A DNA stretch of 6,700 bases from Gammaproteobacteria bacterium (GTDB taxonomy: Bacteria; Pseudomonadota; Gammaproteobacteria; Pseudomonadales; M0112). Below the pieces are notes generated by a model. The model did no database searches. It was not told the origin of the DNA and worked only from the letters and a program-made list of their open reading frames with translations. Both the position numbers and the translations under genes were made by a program. The DNA lies in NCBI GenBank assembly GCA_006227085.1, contig SBFY01000220.1:1-6700 (forward strand), in the 5' to 3' direction. Of the stretch, positions 1-6,237 are shown piece after piece (position 1 is the first letter of the stretch; every line of letters starts with the position of its first letter).

Positions 1-669
1 GACCTGAAGACTCTCGCACAGGGCGGCTTGTTGTTCGACATCGGCAAGGTGAAGCTGCCGGATGAGTTGCTGAACAAAAAAGAGCGGTTAACGCCGGAAG
101 AGTTTGAAGTCATCAAATCGCATGTAACCGAAGGTGTCGATCTGTTGCGTGTCACCCCCGATGTGACACGTCATATCCTGCAGATGGCCGAGTGTCATCA
201 TGAACGCTACGATGGTAGCGGCTACCCGAAGGGTATTACCGGCGATGATATCCCGGTATTTGCCCGCATCATTGGCGTGATCGATTGTTATGACGCAATC
301 ACCAGCGAACGCCCTTATGCCAAGCCCATGTCGCCGAGCGAAGCTGTGCGTAATCTGTATGAGTGGCGTGATATCGATTTCCAGGCCGAGATTGTTGAAG
401 AGTTCATCCAGGCCATCGGGATTTATCCTGCCGGCACACTGGTGGAACTCAATACCGGCGAGGTTGGCGTTGTCCTGTCTGAATACCGTACTCGTCGGCT
501 GCGCCCCAAACTGCTGATGGTGCTCGACGAAAACAAACAACGGTTGCCCGAGATGGTGCCGCTTGATTTGTCTGAACAAAAAACCACGGCCAGTGGCCAA
601 CCACTGGAAATCGCACGCAGCCTGGAGTCTGGCGCGTACGACATCGACGCTGACATGTTGTACATCTAG
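1..669 (+). CDS. HD-GYP domain protein, 3' part only (c-di-GMP phosphodiesterase family)
   Basis: The reading frame is open from base 1, so the gene starts upstream. 222 residues are visible, and the TTG at 28 lies inside the domain and is not a start. Numbering from the window edge, the HD-GYP core is recognisable: an FDIGK motif at 12-16, H41, HH at 66-67, DGSGYP at 71-76, D95 and the ARIIGVIDCYDAIT block at 88-101. HD-GYP enzymes hydrolyse cyclic di-GMP at a two- or three-metal site. The GYP half is intact here, but the His of the HD dyad is Phe12, so catalysis is in doubt. Residues from about 143 form a C-terminal tail (YPAGTLVEL onward) of the type I associate with DUF3391-containing HD-GYP proteins. 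No membrane segment is visible. Only 9 bp separate it from the GGDEF-EAL gene, so co-transcription is likely. The family call is firm; activity and N-terminal domain are unknown. Confidence 0.93.
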   Translation, partial: DLKTLAQGGLLFDIGKVKLPDELLNKKERLTPEEFEVIKSHVTEGVDLLRVTPDVTRHILQMAECHHERYDGSGYPKGITGDDIPVFARIIGVIDCYDAITSERPYAKPMSPSEAVRNLYEWRDIDFQAEIVEEFIQAIGIYPAGTLVELNTGEVGVVLSEYRTRRLRPKLLMVLDENKQRLPEMVPLDLSEQKTTASGQPLEIARSLESGAYDIDADMLYI

Positions 670-671
670 GG
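668..671 (+). promoter_or_regulatory. Ribosome binding site of the GGDEF-EAL gene
   Basis: AGGG seven bases before the ATG at 679 overlaps the TAG stop of the HD-GYP gene (667-669). This suggests the two proteins are translated from one message with coupling. It supports 679 as the start. The match to the anti-Shine-Dalgarno sequence is short. Confidence 0.5.
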
Positions 672-678
672 TTCCGGT

Positions 679-1974
679 ATGCATGCACAAGAACTTGATT
701 TCAATGTCCGCAATACCTTCTTCCTGGCCCTGGAAGAGCAAATCAGCCAATGTGCAAAATCGCATACAGCGCTTGGGCTGCTGATCGTTGACCTGCGTAA
801 CTTCCGCCGTATCAATGCCGTGCATGGTTTCAATATCGGCAACCAGATCCTCCAGCTGGCCCAGAATCGCATCAAGGCCTGCTTGCGCACACAAGATGTG
901 ATTGCCCGCATCGGTGACGACCGTTTTGGCATCATCCTGCCCGAGCTGCCACACGGTGAAGTTGTGCGGCTGGCAGCCAGCAAAGTGCTCAAGACCATCA
1001 AGGAACCCTTCCTGATGGAACATGGCCCAGTCAAACTGGATGCCAGCATCGGTGTGGCGGTCCACAACGTTGCCGGCATGAATGCCGAGAAATTCGTGCT
1101 GGAAGCCGAGAAGTCGCTCAAATTTGCCAAGCAGCGAAACTTGCCATACGCCATCATCGAAACCGAGGCCAGTGAAGTCCATGACAAGGAATGGGAACTG
1201 GAAGAGGCCTTGCATCATGCGCTGGATCGCGATGAGTTGCGCATGTATTACCAGCCCGTGATTGACCTGAAAACGCAGCGCCCTTGTCACGCAGAAGCCT
1301 TGATGCGGTGGACGCACGGCCATTTGGGTCCCATTTCACCTGCCGTGTTTATTCCCCTGGCTGAGCGTGCCGGCATGATGGATTCACTGACCAAGTGGGC
1401 ACTCGGGACCGTGTTACGTGACATGGGGTCCTGGCCATCCGTGCAAACGCCACAACGTGCCGCCCTGAACCTGTCGGCCACCACCCTGCATGACCAGGAC
1501 CTGGTGGACATGGTGTACACCTCATTGCGCATCTGGGGAGCCGAACCCACCAGCTTGACGCTGGAAATCACTGAAACCGCCTTGATGCAGGATCCCAAGA
1601 CCAGCCGGCAACACCTCAAGGTACTGCAGGACAGCGGCCTGAATATTTCCATTGATGACTTTGGTACCGGCTATTCGTCCCTGGATTATTTCCGCAACGT
1701 ACCCGCCAATGAGCTGAAGATTGACCGCTCATTCATCAACAACATGTTTGATAACCGCGCTGATGAAAAGATCGTGAAGTTAGTGGTTGAGCTGGCCAGC
1801 TCCTTCGACCTTCATGTGGTTGCCGAGGGCGTGGAAAACGAGAAAACGCTGAAAGCCCTGCAGGCCATCGGTTGCCACAAAGTCCAGGGCTATTATTTCG
1901 CACGGCCAATGCCGCAGAAGGAATACATCGACTGGCTGCAGGGGTTCAATCCCGCGCAATTCTTCCGCGACTAG
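679..1974 (+). CDS. GGDEF-EAL dual-domain protein, degenerate GGDEF with intact EAL (predicted c-di-GMP phosphodiesterase)
   Basis: 431 residues, with no predicted membrane segment or PAS/REC domain, so probably cytosolic. The GGDEF domain spans about 15-160. The signature is GDDRF (79-83), with the second Gly changed to Asp and the Glu to Arg, so cyclase activity is unlikely. The inhibitory-site motif RTQD (70-73) sits exactly five residues before it and is intact, as is D38. The EAL domain spans about 172-425 and keeps the expected catalytic and metal residues: E206-A-L, N264, E296, D326-D327 in the DDFGTGYSS motif, K347, E383 and Q403 of QGYY. Hydrolysis of c-di-GMP to pGpG is therefore the likely activity, with the GGDEF half possibly acting as a GTP or c-di-GMP sensor (inference). 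The ATG at 679 is preceded by AGGG at 668-671, a usable ribosome site overlapping the HD-GYP stop. It converges on sco. Confidence 0.95.
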   Translation: MHAQELDFNVRNTFFLALEEQISQCAKSHTALGLLIVDLRNFRRINAVHGFNIGNQILQLAQNRIKACLRTQDVIARIGDDRFGIILPELPHGEVVRLAASKVLKTIKEPFLMEHGPVKLDASIGVAVHNVAGMNAEKFVLEAEKSLKFAKQRNLPYAIIETEASEVHDKEWELEEALHHALDRDELRMYYQPVIDLKTQRPCHAEALMRWTHGHLGPISPAVFIPLAERAGMMDSLTKWALGTVLRDMGSWPSVQTPQRAALNLSATTLHDQDLVDMVYTSLRIWGAEPTSLTLEITETALMQDPKTSRQHLKVLQDSGLNISIDDFGTGYSSLDYFRNVPANELKIDRSFINNMFDNRADEKIVKLVVELASSFDLHVVAEGVENEKTLKALQAIGCHKVQGYYFARPMPQKEYIDWLQGFNPAQFFRD

Positions 1975-1980
1975 CGCGCC

Positions 1981-2664
1981 TTAGAAGCTCACCCTGATCG
2001 ACTTGTAGGTTAATGACAGCTGCTCCGGCTTGAATGCCGGCAACGGCCCCGTGATGTCCGTTGGCTTGAAGAACGCATGGAAGTCGCCATAGGGGTTAAC
2101 CAGCACCAGCTGGCTGCTGTGATCCATCATGTAGTCCGCTTCTGTACCACCCGGCACTTTCTGGAATGCCACGCCCATCTCCCGGGCAAATTTGTGGATG
2201 GTCAGGAACTCGCCTGTGACGCCAAGAAAATCCGGATGGAAATGCGCCACATATGGTTTGAGCACTTGCGGTGTATCGCGTGCCGGATCCACGCTGACCA
2301 TGACGATACGCAAGTCCTCGCCATACCGGTGCTCCTGCATTTGCCGATACCACTGGCCCAAGGTAAACAACGTGGTTGGGCATACGTCCGGACAGGATGC
2401 GTAGCCAAAAAACAGCAGCGTCCAGTGCCCTTTCAGTGAATCCTGTGTGAAGGGCTGCCCATTGCTGTCAACCAAGGCAAATGCGGAGGGGGTGCGCGGG
2501 GTTTTCAGCACCACGGCGCCATTCAGTTTCATCTCTGCTTCGTTCAAGGCCCGCGGGTGCAGGATCTTGTTAACAAAGCCGGCGATCGCCAAAGCAATGA
2601 AAGCCACGATGATGATAATCGTGCGGCGCACGCCGCGACGCTGTTGTTGTGTCAATTCAGCCAT
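1981..2664 (-). CDS. sco: Sco1/SenC/PrrC family copper chaperone for cytochrome c oxidase
   Basis: 227 residues with one N-terminal membrane anchor (about 14-31), followed by a periplasmic thioredoxin-fold domain. The copper site is complete: C91 and C95 in the CPDVC motif, and H182 in the DHSSQ motif. Sco proteins bind Cu through these three residues and deliver it to, or reduce the cysteines of, the CuA site of oxidase subunit II. Other family blocks seen are GHWTLLFFGYASCP (79-92), VSVDPARDTP (123-132) and LVLVNPYGDF (186-195). It is the last gene of the minus-strand operon. Its ATG at 2664 lies inside the ctaB 3' end with an 8-bp overlap, indicating translational coupling, and a GGTGGG stretch about nine bases before the ATG may serve as ribosome site. 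Length is normal for the family. The stop codon is 6 bp from that of the convergent GGDEF-EAL gene. Confidence 0.96.
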   Translation of the reverse strand: MAELTQQQRRGVRRTIIIIVAFIALAIAGFVNKILHPRALNEAEMKLNGAVVLKTPRTPSAFALVDSNGQPFTQDSLKGHWTLLFFGYASCPDVCPTTLFTLGQWYRQMQEHRYGEDLRIVMVSVDPARDTPQVLKPYVAHFHPDFLGVTGEFLTIHKFAREMGVAFQKVPGGTEADYMMDHSSQLVLVNPYGDFHAFFKPTDITGPLPAFKPEQLSLTYKSIRVSF

Positions 2665-3571
2665 GATGCATTACCCACCATTGCTGTGGCATCAGGTAAT
2701 GATCCAGCAGCATGAATAAAAATAGCGCCATCAAGTAAATAATCGAGTATTTGAACGTCTCCATCGGTGCGTTGGTTTTCCAGTCAAACATCAGGGCCAA
2801 TGCCCAGTACAGGAACCCCAGACCCAAACCGATGGCGCCCAGCAAGTACAACTCACTGCTCATGCCGGTAGCATACGGCAGCAGCGTGACCACAAACAGG
2901 ATCACCGTGTATAAAAGGATGTTGAGCTTGGTAAACGGTATGCCATGTGTTACCGGCAACATCGGGATACCCACCTTGGCATATTCATCACAGCGATGGA
3001 TCGCCAGCGCCCAGAAGTGCGGCGGTGTCCACGCAAAAATAATCAGTACCAGTAACAGGGCGTGCGGGTGGACTTCGTTCGTTACCGCCACCCAGCCAAG
3101 CAGGGGTGGCGCCGCGCCAGCCAAACCACCGATCACAATGTTCTGCGGCGTGGCGCGCTTCAGGTAAAGGGTATAGACGATCGCATAACCAATCAGCGAC
3201 GCCAGGGTTAGCCAAGCCGTTAGCGGATTAACCAGGTAAACCAGCATGCCAGTACCGACCAGGCCCAGGACGGCAGCAAACACCAGCGCATGGAGTGTGT
3301 TGACGCGACCTTGCGCAACCGGGCGGTTGGATGTGCGCGCCATTCGCGCATCAATGCCGCGATCCACCAAGTGATTGATCGCCGCAGCCGATGCCGAACA
3401 CAAGGCAATCCCGAGGTTACCAAACACCAGTGCCTGCCAAGGCACCATGCCTTCCGTGGATAACAACATGCCAATAATCGCCGTCATCATCAACAAGGCG
3501 ACTACGTTCGGTTTACACAGCTCCAGGTAGTCCCGCCACTGCGCGCGTGTTGCTGTCCCGGTTACGGCCAT
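2657..3571 (-). CDS. ctaB/cyoE: Protoheme IX farnesyltransferase (heme O synthase)
   Basis: This UbiA-superfamily integral membrane prenyltransferase attaches a farnesyl group from farnesyl diphosphate to heme B, giving heme O. The first Asp-rich motif is N71-x3-D75-x3-D79 (NHLVDRGID) and the second is DEYAKVGIPMLP from D200, numbered from the TTG at 3586. Conserved blocks LELCKPNVV (21-29), KRATPQNIVIGGLAGAAPPL and FAWTPPHFWALAIHR are present, with about eight to nine hydrophobic segments. I prefer the ATG at 3571 (304 residues), one base after the ctaA stop. The TTG at 3586 would add MSNVK and overlap ctaA by 14 bp. Neither has a strong ribosome site, so coupling to ctaA is probable. It sits directly between ctaA and sco, which assigns it to the aa3 oxidase rather than a bo3 quinol oxidase. 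Confidence 0.96.
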   Translation of the reverse strand: MAVTGTATRAQWRDYLELCKPNVVALLMMTAIIGMLLSTEGMVPWQALVFGNLGIALCSASAAAINHLVDRGIDARMARTSNRPVAQGRVNTLHALVFAAVLGLVGTGMLVYLVNPLTAWLTLASLIGYAIVYTLYLKRATPQNIVIGGLAGAAPPLLGWVAVTNEVHPHALLLVLIIFAWTPPHFWALAIHRCDEYAKVGIPMLPVTHGIPFTKLNILLYTVILFVVTLLPYATGMSSELYLLGAIGLGLGFLYWALALMFDWKTNAPMETFKYSIIYLMALFLFMLLDHYLMPQQWWVMHHG

Positions 3572-3572
3572 C

Positions 3573-4793
3573 TTAACGTTGCTCAACTGTGTATACCCGA
3601 TGCAGCAAGGTCACAAACACCAGCAGCAAGACAGCGCCACCGAAATTATGCGCCACTGCCACACTTATCGGGAAATGGAAGATCACATTGCTCAGGCCCA
3701 ACAGGAACTGCAGCATGACTGTACCGCCAACGATGATGGCCATGCGCCGTGTTTCCGGCAACGGCACACGAAACAGTTTCCATGCCAGCAACAAGACATA
3801 CACGAAGGTGACGATGGCGCCGATACGATGCGTCAGGTGGATTGTTACCCGGGCAGCGTTGTCCATCCGCCCACCCAGATAGCTGGGGCCAATTCCCTGG
3901 AACACATCAAACGCCTGGGCAAAATCGGTTTGTGGCCACCACTGGGTCTGGCAGGTGGGCAGGTCCGGGCAGGCCACTGCTGCATAGTTGGAAGTGGTCC
4001 AGCCGCCCAGTGCCACTTGCACAATAACGATGGCAAAGCCAGCTATCACCCATGGACGCAAGGCCGCCACACGATGGCTATCCGGTGTTTTTAACCACCA
4101 GACCCGGTTATCCAGCCGTAACACCAGCAACCACAGCAACGACAAGGTCGTAAAGCCACCCAGCAAATGCGTTGTTACCACTTGTGGCCAAACCTTCAAG
4201 GTAACGGTCCACATGCCGAACAAGCCCTGCAGGATCACAAAACCAACGATCAAGGCTGGCAACTTCATCGGTTGCCGTGAGCGCTGTGCGCGGGGCAACA
4301 AGGCAAGCACCACAAACCCGGACAACACCAATACACCAATCACAATATCCGATAGCCCATGAAAAGCCTCTGCGGTTACGGTGGTATTGGCCTTGATGAC
4401 TATCTTGGTGACCAGCAGGGCAAACCATGCAGCTGCCAACGCGGCCAGGGACCACTTCAACCGGCTGTCATCGCTTTTGCGGATGGACAGGAACAGGATC
4501 AACAAGCTGATCAAGCCCAACCCGGAAGCAAACAAGCGATGAACTTGTTCTGGCCAGGTCTTGTGTGTTTCCACGGGAGTTTCCGGAAACGCCATGTTGG
4601 CCGCATCAATTTCATGCGTTTCATCTGGCCACAGGGCATGGCCATAACAGGTTGGCCAATCCGGGCAACCAAGGCCCGCATCCACCAAACGGGTAAACGC
4701 GCCCAACATGATCACAACCGCCGCCATCATCACTGCCATCAGTGCGAGGCGGAACGGGGATTTTCGCTTTACCGGTGCATTAAACCAGCTCAT
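3573..4793 (-). CDS. ctaA: Heme A synthase (CtaA/Cox15), enlarged with an extra transmembrane pair
   Basis: CtaA oxidises the C8 methyl of heme O to the formyl group of heme A in the membrane. 406 residues are encoded. Seen are GAFTRLVDAGLGCPDWPTC (31-49, cysteine pair C43/C49), a second external pair C275/C281 (CPDLPTC), and four putative heme-ligand histidines: H85 (VHR), H209 (TTHLLGG), H322 (THRIG) and H382 (AHNFGG). In Bacillus subtilis CtaA the ligands are H60, H123, H216 and H278. Spacing of the last pair agrees (60 here, 62 there), but the first pair is 124 residues apart against 63. The surplus, about residues 108-172, holds two extra hydrophobic segments (roughly 112-133 and 148-167) and H145, giving about ten segments rather than eight. 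The ATG at 4793 has GGAAA shortly upstream and lies 13 bp after the preceding stop. Identity is firm; the insertion is noted as a finding. Confidence 0.95.
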   Translation of the reverse strand: MSWFNAPVKRKSPFRLALMAVMMAAVVIMLGAFTRLVDAGLGCPDWPTCYGHALWPDETHEIDAANMAFPETPVETHKTWPEQVHRLFASGLGLISLLILFLSIRKSDDSRLKWSLAALAAAWFALLVTKIVIKANTTVTAEAFHGLSDIVIGVLVLSGFVVLALLPRAQRSRQPMKLPALIVGFVILQGLFGMWTVTLKVWPQVVTTHLLGGFTTLSLLWLLVLRLDNRVWWLKTPDSHRVAALRPWVIAGFAIVIVQVALGGWTTSNYAAVACPDLPTCQTQWWPQTDFAQAFDVFQGIGPSYLGGRMDNAARVTIHLTHRIGAIVTFVYVLLLAWKLFRVPLPETRRMAIIVGGTVMLQFLLGLSNVIFHFPISVAVAHNFGGAVLLLVFVTLLHRVYTVEQR

Positions 4794-4806
4794 TGTTTTT
4801 CCATGA

Positions 4807-5406
4807 TCAGTTGTGGCGGATAAGGAAACTCATGTCCTTGGTGATGTCTTTGTATGTATGGCTATAACGATAACGCATCATGATGTAACCAAAGCGGTCG
4901 ACAAAATACAGCTTCACGGGTTCAGCGTCCTGGCCCATATGCTGCTGCCACTCTTCTCGTGACATGACCCATACCGACACATCCGGGTGTTCTTTTTCGA
5001 GCAATGCCGCAAAGGCCTCGTCTGGTTTTTCGTCAAATACGATCAATGCCCGGCGCACACGCGTGCTGAGCCGCCCGAGGGCCATGCGGGTTTGGCGCGA
5101 TTCCCATAACTGCTGCACACAGTCCTCATCACAATGCGCTGGCATGATTTGCAGAAAGCTCCAGCTGCGTTCACCGGCTTCCCGGATCGGCACTTCTCCA
5201 CGAATTACCTCGATACTGCTGAATTCAGCCAGGGAAACATATGGGCTGGCCAGCAGCTCACCACGTGCACGCGATTCGCCATTAAACAAGGTAATGCCAT
5301 TGACGTTCATCCAGTAAACTGAGCCCGCCATGGCAATCATGAAAAATGGAAACAGCAACAACACTACCAGGGTGTGGATTTTCTTGCGGTTTGCTTCAGG
5401 CGTCAT
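4807..5406 (-). CDS. Membrane-anchored thioredoxin/Sco-like protein of the cox cluster, function unknown
   Basis: 199 residues. One membrane segment at about 12-33 follows a short basic N-terminus (NRKK), so the rest should be periplasmic. The soluble part resembles a worn-down Sco/thioredoxin fold: RSWSFLQIMPAHCDEDC (80-96) lines up with the Sco strand leading into CxxxC, giving C92 and C96. LYFVDRFGYIMMRYR (166-180) resembles the later Sco strand-turn, and TKDMSFLI near the end resembles the last helix. No histidine stands where the Sco copper ligand (DHSS) would be. A role as thiol reductase or copper-transfer partner in CuA assembly is inference. It occupies the position of the uncharacterised PA0111 in Pseudomonas, between SURF1 and ctaA. 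The ATG at 5406 overlaps the SURF1 end by 11 bp, with GGA at a workable distance. I know no established name. Confidence 0.85.
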   Translation of the reverse strand: MTPEANRKKIHTLVVLLLFPFFMIAMAGSVYWMNVNGITLFNGESRARGELLASPYVSLAEFSSIEVIRGEVPIREAGERSWSFLQIMPAHCDEDCVQQLWESRQTRMALGRLSTRVRRALIVFDEKPDEAFAALLEKEHPDVSVWVMSREEWQQHMGQDAEPVKLYFVDRFGYIMMRYRYSHTYKDITKDMSFLIRHN

Positions 5407-6157
5407 TCGAAGTATCCATCGAGGTTGTTTCTGTATTCGTGCCAGCCCAGATCGCAGCGATATTGGTATTGCGCCAGAAAAATAACAACAGCAGTGCCGC
5501 TGCCATCAGGAACCACTGCACCGCATACCCGGTGTGTTTTTCAGGCTGCGTATTGACCACTGCCCAATCCGTCACCAGTGCTGCGGCATCGTGGGGAGCC
5601 AATCGTACCAGATAGGGTGCCACTTCCTCGCCCAGCGCGGCAGACAACGGCCCGGGCATGGGGCCCTGGCTCACCTTTGGCCAGCCTTCGCCGGTAATCA
5701 CCGGGCCGGCAGGCTGCCAACCCGCTTCCGGCCAATACGCATGCCCGATGATGTGCTGTTCGCCATCCGGGAAATCCGGCTTGGGCAAGCGGCTGCGATC
5801 CGGCACACCTTCCACCCAACCACGATTAACCACATACATACCGCCAGCGGCAACAAATACACCCAACACCTCAAAGCCGACCCTGCCGTTGCGGGTCCGG
5901 TTATCCAGCAGGAAGTATCGCTGTGGATCCCAATGCCCCGTGAGCTGGACGGGCCGGTAATGCTCGATGTCCTGCGCTGCCGGCAATGACAAGGGCTCGC
6001 TATCTGCCCAGGTGTCGTATTGCGCCTGCAAGGCTCGCTTCTGCTCTGCACGATCAAGCTGCCAAAATCCCAATGACAACAGCACCGGCAGTAACACAGC
6101 GGTGAAGAGGGCGCTTTTCCAGTCCAGGGTCCAGCGAAAGGCAGGGCGCGTTTTCAT
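5396..6157 (-). CDS. SURF1/Shy1 family cytochrome c oxidase assembly protein
   Basis: 253 residues with the standard two-anchor layout: a membrane segment at about 16-32, a large periplasmic domain, and a second segment at about 212-228. Family motifs are present in order: LGFWQLDRAEQKRAL (29-43), YRPVQLTGHWDP (67-78), LLDNRTRNGRVGFEVL (83-98), VVNRGWV (109-115) and HTGYAVQWF (208-216). SURF1 proteins bind heme A and assist its insertion into subunit I of aa3 oxidases. It is the first gene of the minus-strand operon, overlapping the following gene by 11 bp. The ATG at 6157 fits the usual family N-terminus. No Shine-Dalgarno sequence precedes it, and a promoter-like pair ends ten bases before it, so the message may be nearly leaderless. 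The short Thr/Ser-rich tail after the second segment (about 238-253) is unremarkable. Confidence 0.95.
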   Translation of the reverse strand: MKTRPAFRWTLDWKSALFTAVLLPVLLSLGFWQLDRAEQKRALQAQYDTWADSEPLSLPAAQDIEHYRPVQLTGHWDPQRYFLLDNRTRNGRVGFEVLGVFVAAGGMYVVNRGWVEGVPDRSRLPKPDFPDGEQHIIGHAYWPEAGWQPAGPVITGEGWPKVSQGPMPGPLSAALGEEVAPYLVRLAPHDAAALVTDWAVVNTQPEKHTGYAVQWFLMAAALLLLFFWRNTNIAAIWAGTNTETTSMDTSNDA

Positions 6158-6167
6158 CAGGGTGCGG

Positions 6168-6196
6168 ATTGTACTGCATGGGTCAGGGGCTGTCGC
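6168..6196 (-). promoter_or_regulatory. Predicted sigma-70 promoter of the SURF1-sco operon
   Basis: On the minus strand a GCGACA -35 element (6191-6196; four of six consensus bases) is followed by exactly 17 bp and a TACAAT -10 element (6168-6173; five of six). Only ten bases lie between the -10 and the ATG of SURF1 at 6157. Transcription would begin about 4-6 bases before the start codon, which matches the lack of a ribosome site. This is read from sequence only. Confidence 0.5.
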
Positions 6197-6220
6197 CTCT
6201 GCGGTATACTGCGGCCCCTG
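6184..6220. repeat. Inverted repeat in the divergent promoter region
   Basis: CAGGGGC (6184-6190) and GCCCCTG (6214-6220) are exact reverse complements 23 bp apart. With one mismatch the arms extend to 6181 and 6223. They bracket the -35 of the SURF1 promoter and the -10 of the DUF2909 promoter, as an operator for both would. No known regulator is recognised, and chance occurrence is possible. Confidence 0.35.
6205..6210 (+). promoter_or_regulatory. Predicted -10 element of the DUF2909 gene
   Basis: TATACT lies 27 bases before the ATG at 6238, so transcription would start near 6217. A recognisable -35 is lacking: the hexamer at 17-bp spacing is GTCAGG (6182-6187). The promoter may therefore be weak or activator-dependent. 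The region overlaps the opposing SURF1 promoter. Confidence 0.4.
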
Positions 6221-6223
6221 CCC

Positions 6224-6230
6224 AAGAGGA
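6224..6230 (+). promoter_or_regulatory. Ribosome binding site deciding the DUF2909 start
   Basis: AAGAGGA, seven bases before the ATG at 6238, is a good Shine-Dalgarno match. It selects this ATG over the in-frame TTG at 6169, which would lie upstream of the predicted promoter. Confidence 0.75.
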
Positions 6231-6237
6231 TACCCCC

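Noticed and set aside
28..30. TTG as the start of the HD-GYP protein
   Set aside because: The frame is open to the window edge, and the nine codons before it continue the HD-GYP helix. The gene is simply cut by the window.
88..1323. A 411-codon open frame on the minus strand, antisense to the HD-GYP and GGDEF-EAL genes
   Set aside because: Its translation shows no recognisable domain. It lies fully opposite two well-supported genes, and long antisense frames of this kind arise from codon bias of the real strand.
1960..1980. GCGC-rich partial repeats near the GGDEF-EAL stop as a possible terminator
   Set aside because: The complementary stretches are only about four bases and no T run follows on either strand.
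2077..2439. 120-codon plus-strand frame across sco, and similar plus-strand frames at 2751-3167, 3579-4094 and 4359-4823
   Set aside because: All lie opposite firmly identified cox assembly genes. None shows a domain, a signal or a ribosome site.
3572..3586. TTG start at 3586 for ctaB
   Set aside because: It is possible, but ATG at 3571 is the commoner codon, avoids a 14-bp overlap with ctaA, and gives a 304-residue protein of the usual length. It is not excluded.
6169..6237. TTG start giving a 121-residue form of the DUF2909 protein
   Set aside because: The added residues precede the predicted -10 element and lack a ribosome site. The ATG at 6238 has a good AAGAGGA site and starts at the family-like N-terminus.
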